Shown here in pieces: positions 28,473 to 38,606 of a DNA stretch of 64,000 nucleotides (within the stretch, counting starts at the first letter, position 1; each line of letters starts with the position of its first letter). The stretch comes from Pseudo-nitzschia pungens (Eukaryota; Bacillariophyta; Bacillariophyceae; Bacillariales; Bacillariaceae). The stretch spans positions 4,030,001 through 4,094,000 of the forward strand of contig CM074763.1 in the NCBI GenBank assembly GCA_037355855.1, read 5' to 3'. A model generated the notes under the pieces. It had not been told where the DNA came from, ran no database searches, and saw only the letters and a list, made by a program, of their open reading frames with translations. Both the position numbers and the translations under genes were made by a program.

Positions 28473-28884
28473 TGAGTATGATGTTTGGGTGAATCATGTT
28501 GAGCAAAAAATGAAGGGCAGCAGTGGCGGCCGGATTGTGAGAAGGAAGAAGAAAAAGAAATTTTGTGATCAGTACAGTGGAGAGCAGCAATCATGGTCGA
28601 AGGAAGGTCTAGCACTGTTCAATAACTTGTGCAGGGAGATTGAGGTGCTGAGGAAAGACCAGCAGACGGGTAAAGAATGTGAGGAAAGGTTGAGAGTGAG
28701 GATCCGTCGCGAGGCTGCTGATGAGAACAATCAAAACAACAACAGTCCGTTGGATGAGGACTGGGGGCCAGAGGAAGAAGTTGCTGAATACATTAGTCCG
28801 GAGCTAAAAGCTTTGCTAGATGTAAAGGAAGAGGGGGAGAACTTTACTGGTGGTGACAATACGGGTGAAGGAGTTATGGATTGA
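28473..28884 (+). pseudogene. Interrupted host gene, last coding segment
   Basis: After the right target duplication the frame continues as NEYDVWVNHVEQKMKG, then a basic run (RRKKKKKFCD), a charged helical part (LFNNLCREIEVLRKDQQTGK) and an acidic C-terminus, ending at TGA 28882-28884. Codon phase is exactly restored when the element and one duplication copy are removed (ALMMIH-NEYDVW). The gene was therefore intact when the element arrived, or has been only recently silenced. Confidence 0.7.
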
Positions 28885-29525
28885 ATTACGGCGATAGCAA
28901 CTGTTTAAAAATTGTTGGTAGTAAATTTGTGTGGTGTGCATGAGAACAATCGAATCGAGAACAAAAATTGTTACTGTAAATTTTAAAAATTTGTTGAAAG
29001 ATTGACTTCAATTTTGCATCACAGTATTTCAAAATTTATTAGCTGGGGTAGTGATTCTTGTGAGGAGAGGGGTTGCGATTTCTGGAGGAGTCGATAATTT
29101 TTTGTGAAGAATTTTTTGAATATATTTGAAATTCTTGAGGGGTGGGCCGGGAAATAATTTGTGTCGTCGTGAAAAAAAAAATATGGGAGTGAATTTTGAG
29201 TGAGTCACATTTAAAAAAAAATAGGGGGAGAGGGGAATTTTTCTAAGAAAATAACTTAATTTTTTTGAAAAAGGCACGAGAAAATTAGAATGGGGTTGAT
29301 TAATTTGATTAAGTGACTGAAGAAAATATTTGAGTCTTACAAAAAATTTGGGTCGCGTTCGATTTGTTTCTCTTTTTCTCAGAGTTGGGGTAGTAACTCG
29401 GTCGCAATTGAGGTTGCGAATCGGGAAGGGGGTACGGATGGAGCTACATCAATTTAACCAGGAAATAAATTGTGACCCCCCCAAATAAATTCTTGAGAGC
29501 GGTCGCAAAACAGTTTTCGGACGAT
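28885..29525. other. AT-rich intergenic region, partly paralogous to 780-960
   Basis: No gene. Poly-A and poly-T runs are frequent. Words such as GGGTCGCGTT, CGGTCGCAATTGAGGTTGCG and GGTCGCAAAACAGTTTT correspond, inverted, to GCGACCAATTGCAACC and AAACTGTTTTGCGACC at 820-900. This marks an old duplicated intergenic repeat. Confidence 0.55.
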
Positions 29526-30070
29526 ACACTTTTTTAACTTTGCTACTAATACCGTACTTACACTCCTACCCACGGAAACTACCAACAACAATCCCAACAA
29601 TCCCAACAATCCCAACAATCCCCTTGCGGTAGGTGCCCCCCGTAGGAAGGGTACGGCATTATGACCCCTGGGGTACGGCACGTACCCTTTGGGGGTACGG
29701 GGAGGGCGTGCATGAATTCCAGTACTCATGCCACGTAAAAAAGAAGGGTACCCGTTCGTTCACACACTTATTTTAGGTCTAATCCATACTTTTTTCCCAC
29801 ACTTTTAAACTACCGGTACATACATTACCCATGTTCTTCTTCTCCAGCAATCAAATCACCAAAACATTTGCACCTCGACCACCACGCCACTCTTAACACT
29901 GTTGGGGTTGTTGGGGTTGTTGGGGTTGTTGGGGTTGTTGGGGTTGTTGGGATTGTTGGGATTGTTGGGATTGTTGGGGTTGTTGGGTTGTTGGGTTGTT
30001 GGGGTTGTTGTTGGTAGTTTCCGTGGGTAGGAGTGTAAGTACGGTATTAGTAGCAAAGTTAAAAAAGTGT
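29526..30070. mobile_element. MITE-like terminal-inverted-repeat element, 545 bp
   Basis: The ends ACACTTTTTTAACTTTGC and the inverse form perfect 66-bp inverted repeats (29526-29591 and 30005-30070). Internally both sides lead into (CAACAATCC)n / (GTTGGGGTT)n tandem repeats. The flanking dinucleotide AT (or TA if the boundary is shifted) is duplicated. Comparison with the empty paralogous site at about 776-850 shows exactly this sequence added. A TA/AT duplication suggests a Tc1/mariner-type transposase acting in trans. No ORF is carried. Confidence 0.88.
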
Positions 30071-30611
30071 ATATTCGCACTTTTCAGAAGTGTGGTTTCG
30101 ACCCATGTCCCCGTAAGGGTACATCCGACCCAAGGCACTACCGGTACCGTAGGGGACCATTTTTCTTCGTAATCTTAATTTTTTCCATCGCGCATTCGCG
30201 CACCCCCTTATTATATATATATTATCACCCCTGGAGTAAACGACATTTTAAATTCTCGGGGGGCTCAGCTAATAAGAATGACGTAGTAGGAACTGTTTTA
30301 GTTTTTCATGTGGCAGTGGCCTTTCAAACGTTAAAAACCGTTAATCAGTCCCCATTTATGGTGCCCGAGTAGTAGTAAGAATACCGGTACCGTACGTACA
30401 CCGACCACCAGCAACCAGCGACCATCGACCATCATCACCCGAAAACGCGAATACAGTAGATAATCAATAATCACCTCTCTCGAGAATGAAGTAAGGTTAC
30501 AAGAGGACAAGAACGGTAGATTGCTCCAGTCCCAATGAAGGTGGCACATCAGTTGAAATCGATTATCAGATGCACCCAGAGCTCCTATAACGATCGACAA
30601 GAATACTAATA
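30071..30611. other. Intergenic region upstream of mrps6
   Basis: No gene is seen. The first ~50 bp match 776-808 inverted, and CGTTAAAAACCGTTAAT near 30330 matches 690-705. The rest is unique and presumably contains the mrps6 promoter. Confidence 0.4.
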
Positions 30612-31333
30612 ATGGTCTTTTACGAGTGTGTTCTGTCGACAAAACATACCACCCGTGAGTAAAGAATAGACTGTTGCATCTAGATTCGTGCGGTCGCAGT
30701 TGTCTGATAGGCAACAAATGTTGATGCAAAGAAACGAAACGAAACCATCATCCGATAGTTTTTGTTTTGATTCGGTCATTCATTTGGGATTGTTTGCTTA
30801 CAGTACTCTTTTCGTGTTTGGTCATATTTGAATTTGTTTGATCTTTCCTCCCATTCGGGACTGTTGTCTTTCAACATGTTTTCTCGACATTTCTGATTAA
30901 CGATGATATTTTGACGACAACGCCTTTCATTGGGGTTCAAAATGCTATTTGTCACTCGTTTGTCAACGTAGACTTCAAAGCGTTGACGGCTTTGATCAAA
31001 GAAGTGTCGTTAAAGGTGGTAGAAAATGGCGGGATTGTTCGAAGCATTCAAAATCATGGCTTGAGAACATTTCCGCATCGGTTCAAGGCGAAATATCCTG
31101 ATTATTTGACGCAACAAAGATACTACGAGCAGGGGCGATTCATAAGTGTATATTACGATGCCAATCCGACGACGTTGAAAAAGGTAGAAAATATTTTGAA
31201 CATGAATGATCAGGTCTTAAGGGTCACACATTTGAAATCGCGATCGAAACTGGATTGGATCAATTATAGACAAGACAAAAATCCATATGTGCAAAAGGTA
31301 TCGAAGCAAGATCGCGATGCATTAGAGCATTAA
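30612..31333 (+). CDS. mrps6: Mitochondrial small-subunit ribosomal protein bS6m (two exons)
   Basis: Exon 1 (30612-30654) starts at ATG and reads MVFYECVLSTKHTT, the typical bS6 N-terminus (M-x2-YE-x-V). A GTGAGT donor at 30655 and a TAG acceptor ending at 30971 define a 317-bp intron. Exon 2 joins as HFKALTALIKEVSLKVVENGG and continues through IVRSIQNHGLR, YYEQGRFISVYYDANP and NDQVLRVTHLK to TAA at 31331-31333, giving 134 residues. The pattern (GG-x-V-x2-I-x-N-x-G, G-x-F/Y strand, NDQVLR-x3-LK) fits bS6, which binds 18S-like mitochondrial rRNA next to bS18m. Mature bS6m often lacks a cleaved presequence. No competing reading is plausible. The splice sites are inferred. Confidence 0.85.
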
Positions 31334-34300
31334 AAGTGGAGAATACAACATCATCGGAAGATGCTATCACCGAGTACGTTGGAGCAAAAAGCATGACATT
31401 TTCTTTCAGAAGATTGGTTAGTGAATCGTACATCTACGACCATTTTCAGATTATGTGTGCAGTGCTGTTCAACGGGAGTTCACTTTAGTGAGCGATCTTG
31501 CGTTGTTACGTTCAGAGCACTTGGAAGCTTGCGAACTCGAACGGATCCCTTCTATCGATTGGTAAAGTGGTATCTGTCTTTTTGCTTTTCCTCGATGACC
31601 CAAAATTTGGCTTTCATATCATAATCCCGTGTGTCCAAAGTTGTTGCTCGTCTACGAGCAAGGTCATGTCGCAAGATCATCCGCAAAAAACTGCCAAACG
31701 CTGAGGCTATCTCATACTTTCCGTTAACAATGATTGAAGATATCAATGGTGACGGGTGCGTCAACAAGGTTGCAAGTGAGCAACCTACGTGTATTATTTT
31801 TCGCGTACCGGTATTGTAGTAATACCTCTATGGTGTAGAGACTCATTGTTCGTATCCCGGATGACATGTGATAGTATTAAGTGTGTTTTCGATGTTATCA
31901 AAGTCGCAACCTGGTTGCATTTTAAGGGGTACCCGTCATTCAAGATATCAACGTACCTCAGCTATCCCTTGAGAACTTGGGGTGCATGGCAGATTTCTCA
32001 CAATGTAAAAACTGAACCATAGGCCACCACTGGTTCATCCACCTTCGTTGTATCTCTGTAAGTGTACTCCTCAGCAGTTACTGCGTATCGCGAAAGAGTT
32101 GAAATGGATGATTGTTTGTTGCAAATCAACAGAAATGAACAGCAAATAAGCAGGAATAAGGGTATTCGCTGGACATCAATGCTGCAGAAACATTGGAGTT
32201 GATGACTTTTTCCTTCGTTTCATTCTCCCTTCACCTCAGAATTCATCTTCGTTTGTACTCGAACGGATTATAGTACAATTCTCGTAGTAATGGGATATGA
32301 ACCAAACCTCCCCTTTCTTTCGTATTTATTTCTACTCTTTTCCGAGAAAGAAGAAAAAATTTCAATTATCTTATCACGGTAGTTTATGTCTATTTTGACA
32401 AAAGCAAAAGTGTGGATAGTATCGTCAAAGATGACAAAGAAAGTTTTCGGAAACATTACATCAATATAATGAGATGTTGTAGGTCCCTACCCTGTAATTG
32501 ATAAAAGGATTCTCATATGTTACAGCAGTACGTTGGGGCTGTATGTGAAGTAAAAAGTTCTAATGGGCAACAAAGCCTCATCACCAGGTGAATTGAGTGT
32601 CACCTGCCGCGAGGTAAACTGCGCTGTGACTTTCGATAAGAGCTTCACAATCAAAAGAGCATTGCACTTAAATACTTTCTCAGCAACAATCGTGAGATTG
32701 CCTCCTATTTTCAATCATTGCGTAACATGAGAAGATACAGATCATTGAATCACCATCGAAACCAGCTTTAATATAAAGTGAATAAGAGCGCTCGAAACCT
32801 TCTTTTGTTAAATAATTTCGTCGATGAACGAATTACTCTCTGGAATGAGACATTTAAGTACGATGATCTAAACAAAGCAAAAGAACAAATCCAAAACAAA
32901 GAACGAAAAGCTCGCATACCTCCCGAAAAAGACAGCAAAAGGGTTGAATTTACAGAACGAAACAAATCAATACGCAGAACGTCCTCGCCGAAAATATAAA
33001 GTGAGTGATTGCGATTTTTTTCTGAAAATTGTAGCGATATAATAAAATTTTTCTACTGTCAGAATGAATTTGGAATCATTTCGCTCACAAACACGAGGTC
33101 ATGTCGCAATGCAGTCGAAGTAGGATACTTCAAACGTTACAAATGATCTACATGCGCTGCAGTGGTTCGCTTACGGTTAATATCTTTAATATCTCTCCCA
33201 TTTGAAAGTTGGGGATTGATCATCCAATTACTTTTTCATCATCGACTTAATTTTTCACCAATTATAGCATCCGAAAGAAATAGAATTGAATATGGCACTG
33301 CTTCCTAATTCGGAAGTGGCGGAAGGGAACAACTCTCTATTTGGACCATGTCTTTGACACAGGCTGAAAGCGAAGCCTCCACTTGCGGACCAACCATATA
33401 TGTCCTCCAGGTTTCGCAATGAAGCATGATACAAAGATCCGTTTATGATGAACAGCAGAAATTTTCTCCCAATGATTTTCAAGCTAAGGATAACAAAGAA
33501 GCCGTTGATACTTTGAGACCTCTACCAAGAATTCCCAATGCCACACTTTGCCTTCTCTGCTAGATTTTAATCATGCAAAATATCATAGAAGTATGGAGGT
33601 AGGGCTCATTCATCTACATTGTTATATAATCCAGAGACATCCTGTTCCTTTAAAGAGAGAGTTCCTGTTTCGCATGCAATGGCATCTGATCGACTCTGTT
33701 ATTTAAAATCTTTCCACTTTCGTACGAAATGAGCTTCGCTGGCAAATTTTTTTTCACTCAAATGACTCATACGTCGCCAAAACGTCTTGTTTTGCAAAGA
33801 GTACTTTCTCCCTACATCACGTTTGGATTGAGCTTTGTTGTACGATAGTCATAACCATGTGCTCTCTCAATGTCTCATAACTGGTGACAATTTTTCCATC
33901 TTTTCACCTGATGGTTTCGGCAACGTTGCAACAGAAAGAAATTGAAAGCGTCTCCGCCGAATTGGAAAACTTAAAGTACACAGTTACTTCCATCCTTTCG
34001 AAAACTCCAAAAATCGTTTCCCATGAATAAATGCTTCGACCAGCAGAACTGAATAAGATCTAAGCTCAGCACTGAGTGTTTAACACGTTTTTCGCGGCGT
34101 TTGACACGATACGGAAATCGAAGTCGACGATGAATTTCAAGGAGAATAGAACGCGAACCTGAAACATCACAAGAAAAGTCTCACTTTTTTGTTTCTGTAC
34201 CGATCAGTGAACTTCACCAATAGCAAGTCGAAAGTTATTATCAATATTTCCCCTTATATTGTGAAAGAATTGTCGTAAAATCGAGTCGACGAGAGTGAGA

Positions 34301-36190
34301 AGAATGAAGATTCAGCTCTTTCCGCTTTAACGTTACACGGACCTACCACATGTCATTGATTTAAGGTTTTAAAGATTGTTTTGCGTATTTCGTATTTGTC
34401 ACTGAAGTAGTTCAACGTCATTTTGCCGAAGGTAACAGAATGGTGATCGTCAGATACATGGGAGTGTGTCGTCAGATTAGGATGCATTTTTACTGTTTTG
34501 GCTCAACTTCAAGCTCACGTCGGAAGAAATTTTCTTGAACTTACTTTTTTGTTTTGGAAGCAAAAAGGATTGAAAAATCTTCGTTGGTCCGTCAAAGATA
34601 TTGAGAGCTTCATTGCTAATCTCTCATTTTCGTCCTGTGATGTTATCACCTTGTCCTCGGATCAAAAGGTCCCGGGAGATTTTTGGCGAAAGCTGATTGA
34701 AGCTCCATCGCTTTCTCCCTGCGTGAAAGCTATGTGCTCTATTGTTTTCGGTTCTTGCTGAAATTGCGTTTGTTCACAGTTGGCACGAACGGGCAAAATA
34801 GCTGTGACTCATAATCAAAAGATATCATATGCGCTTCCGTAATAGATAGAGCCCAAAATGGATATTGGAAAGTAAAAGACGATTGTTGTTGATGGATGCC
34901 ATGGACTGAGAAGCAGACAGAAAATAAGAATTAGCTGCAAATGCTTGACTTTGAACGCGATTGAATTCAGAAATCCAATAATTTTCGAAGGATAACAAGG
35001 ACGAACTCGACGAAATCAATTTTTTATTTCATGTACCGCAGACATTTCGCTGTTGAAAAGGTTGAGTTGACTGTTCAAAATTGATGTTGCTTCTCAGATT
35101 CCAACGTCTGGACAAGATAGGGGTATCATTTACAAACAGACCCTATCAAAGATATGAAATAAGACAAAAACAGCAACAAAAAATTTCGAATAACATTAAA
35201 GCAGCATGAAACTATTTAACAACGCTCAACCGCTTGCTCACGTAACAGACTCTGTCGTGAAGAATCTAAAAAGTTCTTGCGCGTTATTGATTGTTGCCAA
35301 AGAAGCGCTAAGAACCATGAAAGCAACAGGGTGTCGACTCCGCAAACTCAACAAAGGTTGAAAGTATAGTTATTTCAACAACTGCGGCTTCGGAGTGAAA
35401 CCAAAGAACCCGATTTGCTTGGATTTAGAGTGTGATAGTTACAAAGCTGCTTGTTCTGAAGACCACTTAGACCAGCTTGTTACCAAGAAATTTGTCACAG
35501 TGGAGGCTTACCTGATACAAAATGTTGCAATGTAAAAGTAAAAATTCTAAAACACCACAGAAAGCGGAACAGTAGAGGCAGCTATAGCTGAATCGTAATT
35601 GGAGCTATGTTGAGTTCCTATCAGACCCATTGAAAAGAGCTCTGCCATGGAATATTGGTTGAATAGGGCATGTTTCCAACTGGTTTAGTACACAAAATCT
35701 AAATTTTCTCGTTCCTTTCGAGTGCACATAAACAAATTTATGAATTTTATTATGTCAAGTTCATTAAAGGCATCAATCCGAGCTCCCTACGTGTTTCTAG
35801 GAGCTTTCATTTCTTCCAACTCTGAACAGCTGTTAGGAGAAGAATGTCTTCAACGTCCGTTCAAATAAGAGCTAGTAGTATTCAGACTGATGGTTGCTGA
35901 TACTTTAGTCGATTATTAGCTACTTCATGTCCAATTGGGTGAAGAGGCCGACAAACAACGCTAAGCTTAGCAGTTTTGATGGTGGATATCGCGTCATCAT
36001 TGCACAGAAGCTCAGTGATGTATGATTAGCAAGGACACCGCAATCCTGGAACTTGATTATTTCCTTCTAAGTCTTTTGACAATGTTTATTGCATCGAAAG
36101 TATAATATTTGCTCTTGGTCTCTCTGTCAAGTTCACATGGATTCAGAATGATCGAAAGATTATCTTTTTCGACTAGTATGATGTTTGCAC
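31334..36190. other. Five kb without a recognisable gene
   Basis: Composition is fairly even and not tandemly repeated. Only short frames exist. The more protein-like ones are 32778-32999 (+, charged, LNKAKEQIQNKERKARIPPEKD), 34498-34761 (+, FLELTFLFWKQKGLKNLRW) and 32520-32714 (-). None has a convincing start, splice sites or known domain. It could be a decayed gene or region, a long non-coding RNA, or ordinary intergenic DNA. Confidence 0.4.
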
Positions 36191-36310
36191 ATTATAATAT
36201 ACTTATTCAAGTAACTTCGATCACCAAAAATCGACCTAATTTACTCAGTCCATCACCACATTTATCTTAGCCTCCATCAAAGAGTAAAGAATCTAAGTAG
36301 TAGAACAACA
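36191..36310 (-). mobile_element. LINE 3' module only, diverged copy
   Basis: On the minus strand this ~115-bp piece runs from TTGTTGTTCTACTACTT to the tail and carries degenerate versions of both hairpins. It starts at the same module boundary as the short copy at 40709-40834 and directly follows the tail of the next LINE fragment. Confidence 0.75.
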
Positions 36311-37205
36311 AATAATAGTAATATACGTAGTTAAGTAACTTCAACTACCAAAGGTGGAACTAAATTACTCAGTCTGTGACCAGACTTTCACGTCGCCGCC
36401 ATCAAAGAATCAGGACCCCAAGTGGTAGAACGACAATTTTTCAAACAAACCTTGAACAACAAGCAGGTAAAGAAACAAAACCAAGGCCCACCAAAAAGGG
36501 ACTCGAGAGAAAGTAGAGTTAGAAGGAAGACAGTGGGAGAATTCCAAAGATCAAAAGGCAAGAGACATAATAAGAAGCAGACAGAGTAGAAAACACCAGG
36601 TCTCAAGGTGGAAGCACTCTTAGGATCCACTAAGCCAAGCGCGCAGTAGAACAGCTTCCTGTTGGTATGGATGTACAGGTTGGACAGGTACTGCAAACTG
36701 TCTCCTGGCAAGGTGGATGGTTGCAAGCCACTGCCTCTTGGCAGTCAGGGTCTAACCTTGTAGGACTTGGAAAGGGGTTTGTAAAAGGGAGTGTGACTGG
36801 GGAAGTGCACCAGCTGCACCAATGGCCAATTCAGAGGAAATGGAAGCATAAGGAGATTGGTGTTGTTCAGCCTCAAGTGTTCCCCTGGGACCATGGAGTT
36901 GTTCATTCCTGTAAGTCCAAAGATCTCAGCTAGTTAGAAAGAACTGATGGGTGATAGCTGTAGCCCAGCGTCTGGGAGAGCGCTTGCTGCCAATTTGGGA
37001 CTAGTAATCAGCCTGGATGCAATGCCAGAGAGGAGACCACCTATGAAGAAGCCAGTTGCGCCATCCAATTGTCCTCTGAACCCTGACAGCAAAAGCAGTT
37101 GTAGGGGGATAGGATGATGGATAAATGTTCTGGCCCTTCCAAACCCTGGTGAGAAGATCCACAATGGCAGCAACAAAAGATAGATCAGTCTGTTCTACCT
37201 CAAGC
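36311..37205 (-). mobile_element. Old 5'-truncated LINE fragment
   Basis: This has a tail and hairpins (CCACC-TTT-GGTAG variant) at 36311-36390, the 3'UTR, and ORF2 C-terminal sequence on the minus strand up to about 37205. There it stops in the finger-to-end region. Many substitutions, a premature stop (CTAG at about 36928) and frameshifts show it is much older than the other copies. Confidence 0.85.
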
Positions 37206-37964
37206 CTTGTAGTGATATTCGCTCGTCAGCGAATAAGGGAAAACATTAACAAAAGAGCAGCATGGAGTGCTGGCAAATAGTGAGACTACAGAGGATACTG
37301 TTGGAACGCTATTGCATATACTTAGTTACTACAAGATACTTCCCTAGAGGTACAAAGGGATCATCAAAAGGGGAGAGCATGACAGTTGTCTTATTTTAGG
37401 TGGAAAAGAAAGAGTGGAGGGAGCTGAGCTGTCTTGTATCATAGTAATAACACTTAGCACTGTACAGCCCTGTACAGGATTGTACAGTTCTGTAGGATCA
37501 GTATTGTAGTCTACGGAGTAGCACTTGGAGTTGCTTTATTGAGTGGTTTGTTCTTGTGCTATGCTAGCTCGCCTATGCTAGCTTGCTTGCTTGCTAGCGC
37601 TCGCTTTATAACTGTCTGGGTCATGGCATCGGATTATAATACATATTGTACACTCGTACCCATACCCTGGCAATAGCATACTATGATAGCATAGTATATA
37701 CCAACTATCTCGTAACAGTAGCAACCTTAACCTTGTAGCTACAGTGTGCTAGTGCCGGTGCTATACCCGGGGCTTGTGTGACTGGTACAAATCCTACATG
37801 AGGACCCTGGTATCCTGTGGTTAGCACCCTATAGCAGCTTGTAATAAGCCTGTTGCTAAGCCTATATGCTAAGCCTGTTGCTCTCAGCTCTAGCACTCAG
37901 CTCTAGCACTCAGCTTAGTACCTTGTAGATAATTACTGGAGGCTAGCGCATGTAGCCCCATTAC
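37206..37964. other. Repeat-like non-coding segment, possible LTR remnant
   Basis: No gene. TGTTGGAACG at 37300 resembles the start of a Copia-type LTR, but I could not find a matching end or target duplication. Short palindromic words (CTGTACAGCCCTGTACAGG, TATGCTAGC...GCTAGC) are common. From 37855 on it matches the repeat at 541-640 (inverted) and carries GCTAAGCCTGT words. Confidence 0.4.
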
Positions 37965-38606
37965 AATAATAATAATATACGTATTTAAATAACTTTAATC
38001 ACCAAAGGTGAAACTAAATTACTCAGTCTGTAACCAGACTTTAACGTCACCTCCATCATAGAGTCAGGACCCCAAGTGGTAGAACGACAAATTTTTCAAA
38101 CAAACCTTGAACATCAGACAGGGAAAGGAACAAAACAAGTCCCACAAAATAGGGACTTGAGAGAAAGTGAGATGGGAAGGAAGATAGTGGGATAAGATCC
38201 AGTATCAAAAGGTATATGACAGGATGAGAAACAGGAACAGAAGACAAAACCAAGGTACAAAGTGTAATCAACCCTGAGGTCCAGCAAGCCAGGCTCTGAG
38301 GAGAGCAGCCTCTCGTTGGTATGGCTGCACAGGTTGGACAGGTGCTGCATACTGCTTCCTGGCAAGGTGGATGGTTGCAAGCCACTGCCTCTTGGCAGTC
38401 AGGGTGTAACCTTGTAGGACTTGGAAAGGGGTTTGCAAAAGGGAGTGTGACTGGGGGAGTGCACCAGCTGCACCAATGGCCAATTCAGAGGTGATGGAAG
38501 CATCAAGAGATTGGTGTTGTTCAGCATCAAGGGTACCCCCAGGACCATGGAGTCGTTCATTCCTATAGGTCCAAAGATCCCAGGAGGTAAGAAAGAACTG
38601 ATGGAT
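37965..38606 (-). mobile_element. LINE copy 6, 3' part (interrupted by ORF-less element 2)
   Basis: A 3' tail, both hairpins, the 3'UTR and the ORF2 C-terminus on the minus strand. The LINE reading stops at 38606 and resumes at 40570 after the inserted element and its 18-bp target duplication. It ends at about 40708. The copy is thus 5'-truncated within the region between finger and C-terminus. Confidence 0.88.

Noticed and set aside
30331..30729. A 132-residue minus-strand ORF
   Set aside because: It is antisense to mrps6 exon 1 and its upstream region and shows no domain.
37300..37680. Solo Copia LTR (starts TGTTGGAACG)
   Set aside because: No matching inverted end or 5-bp target duplication could be found; kept only as a possibility in the region note.
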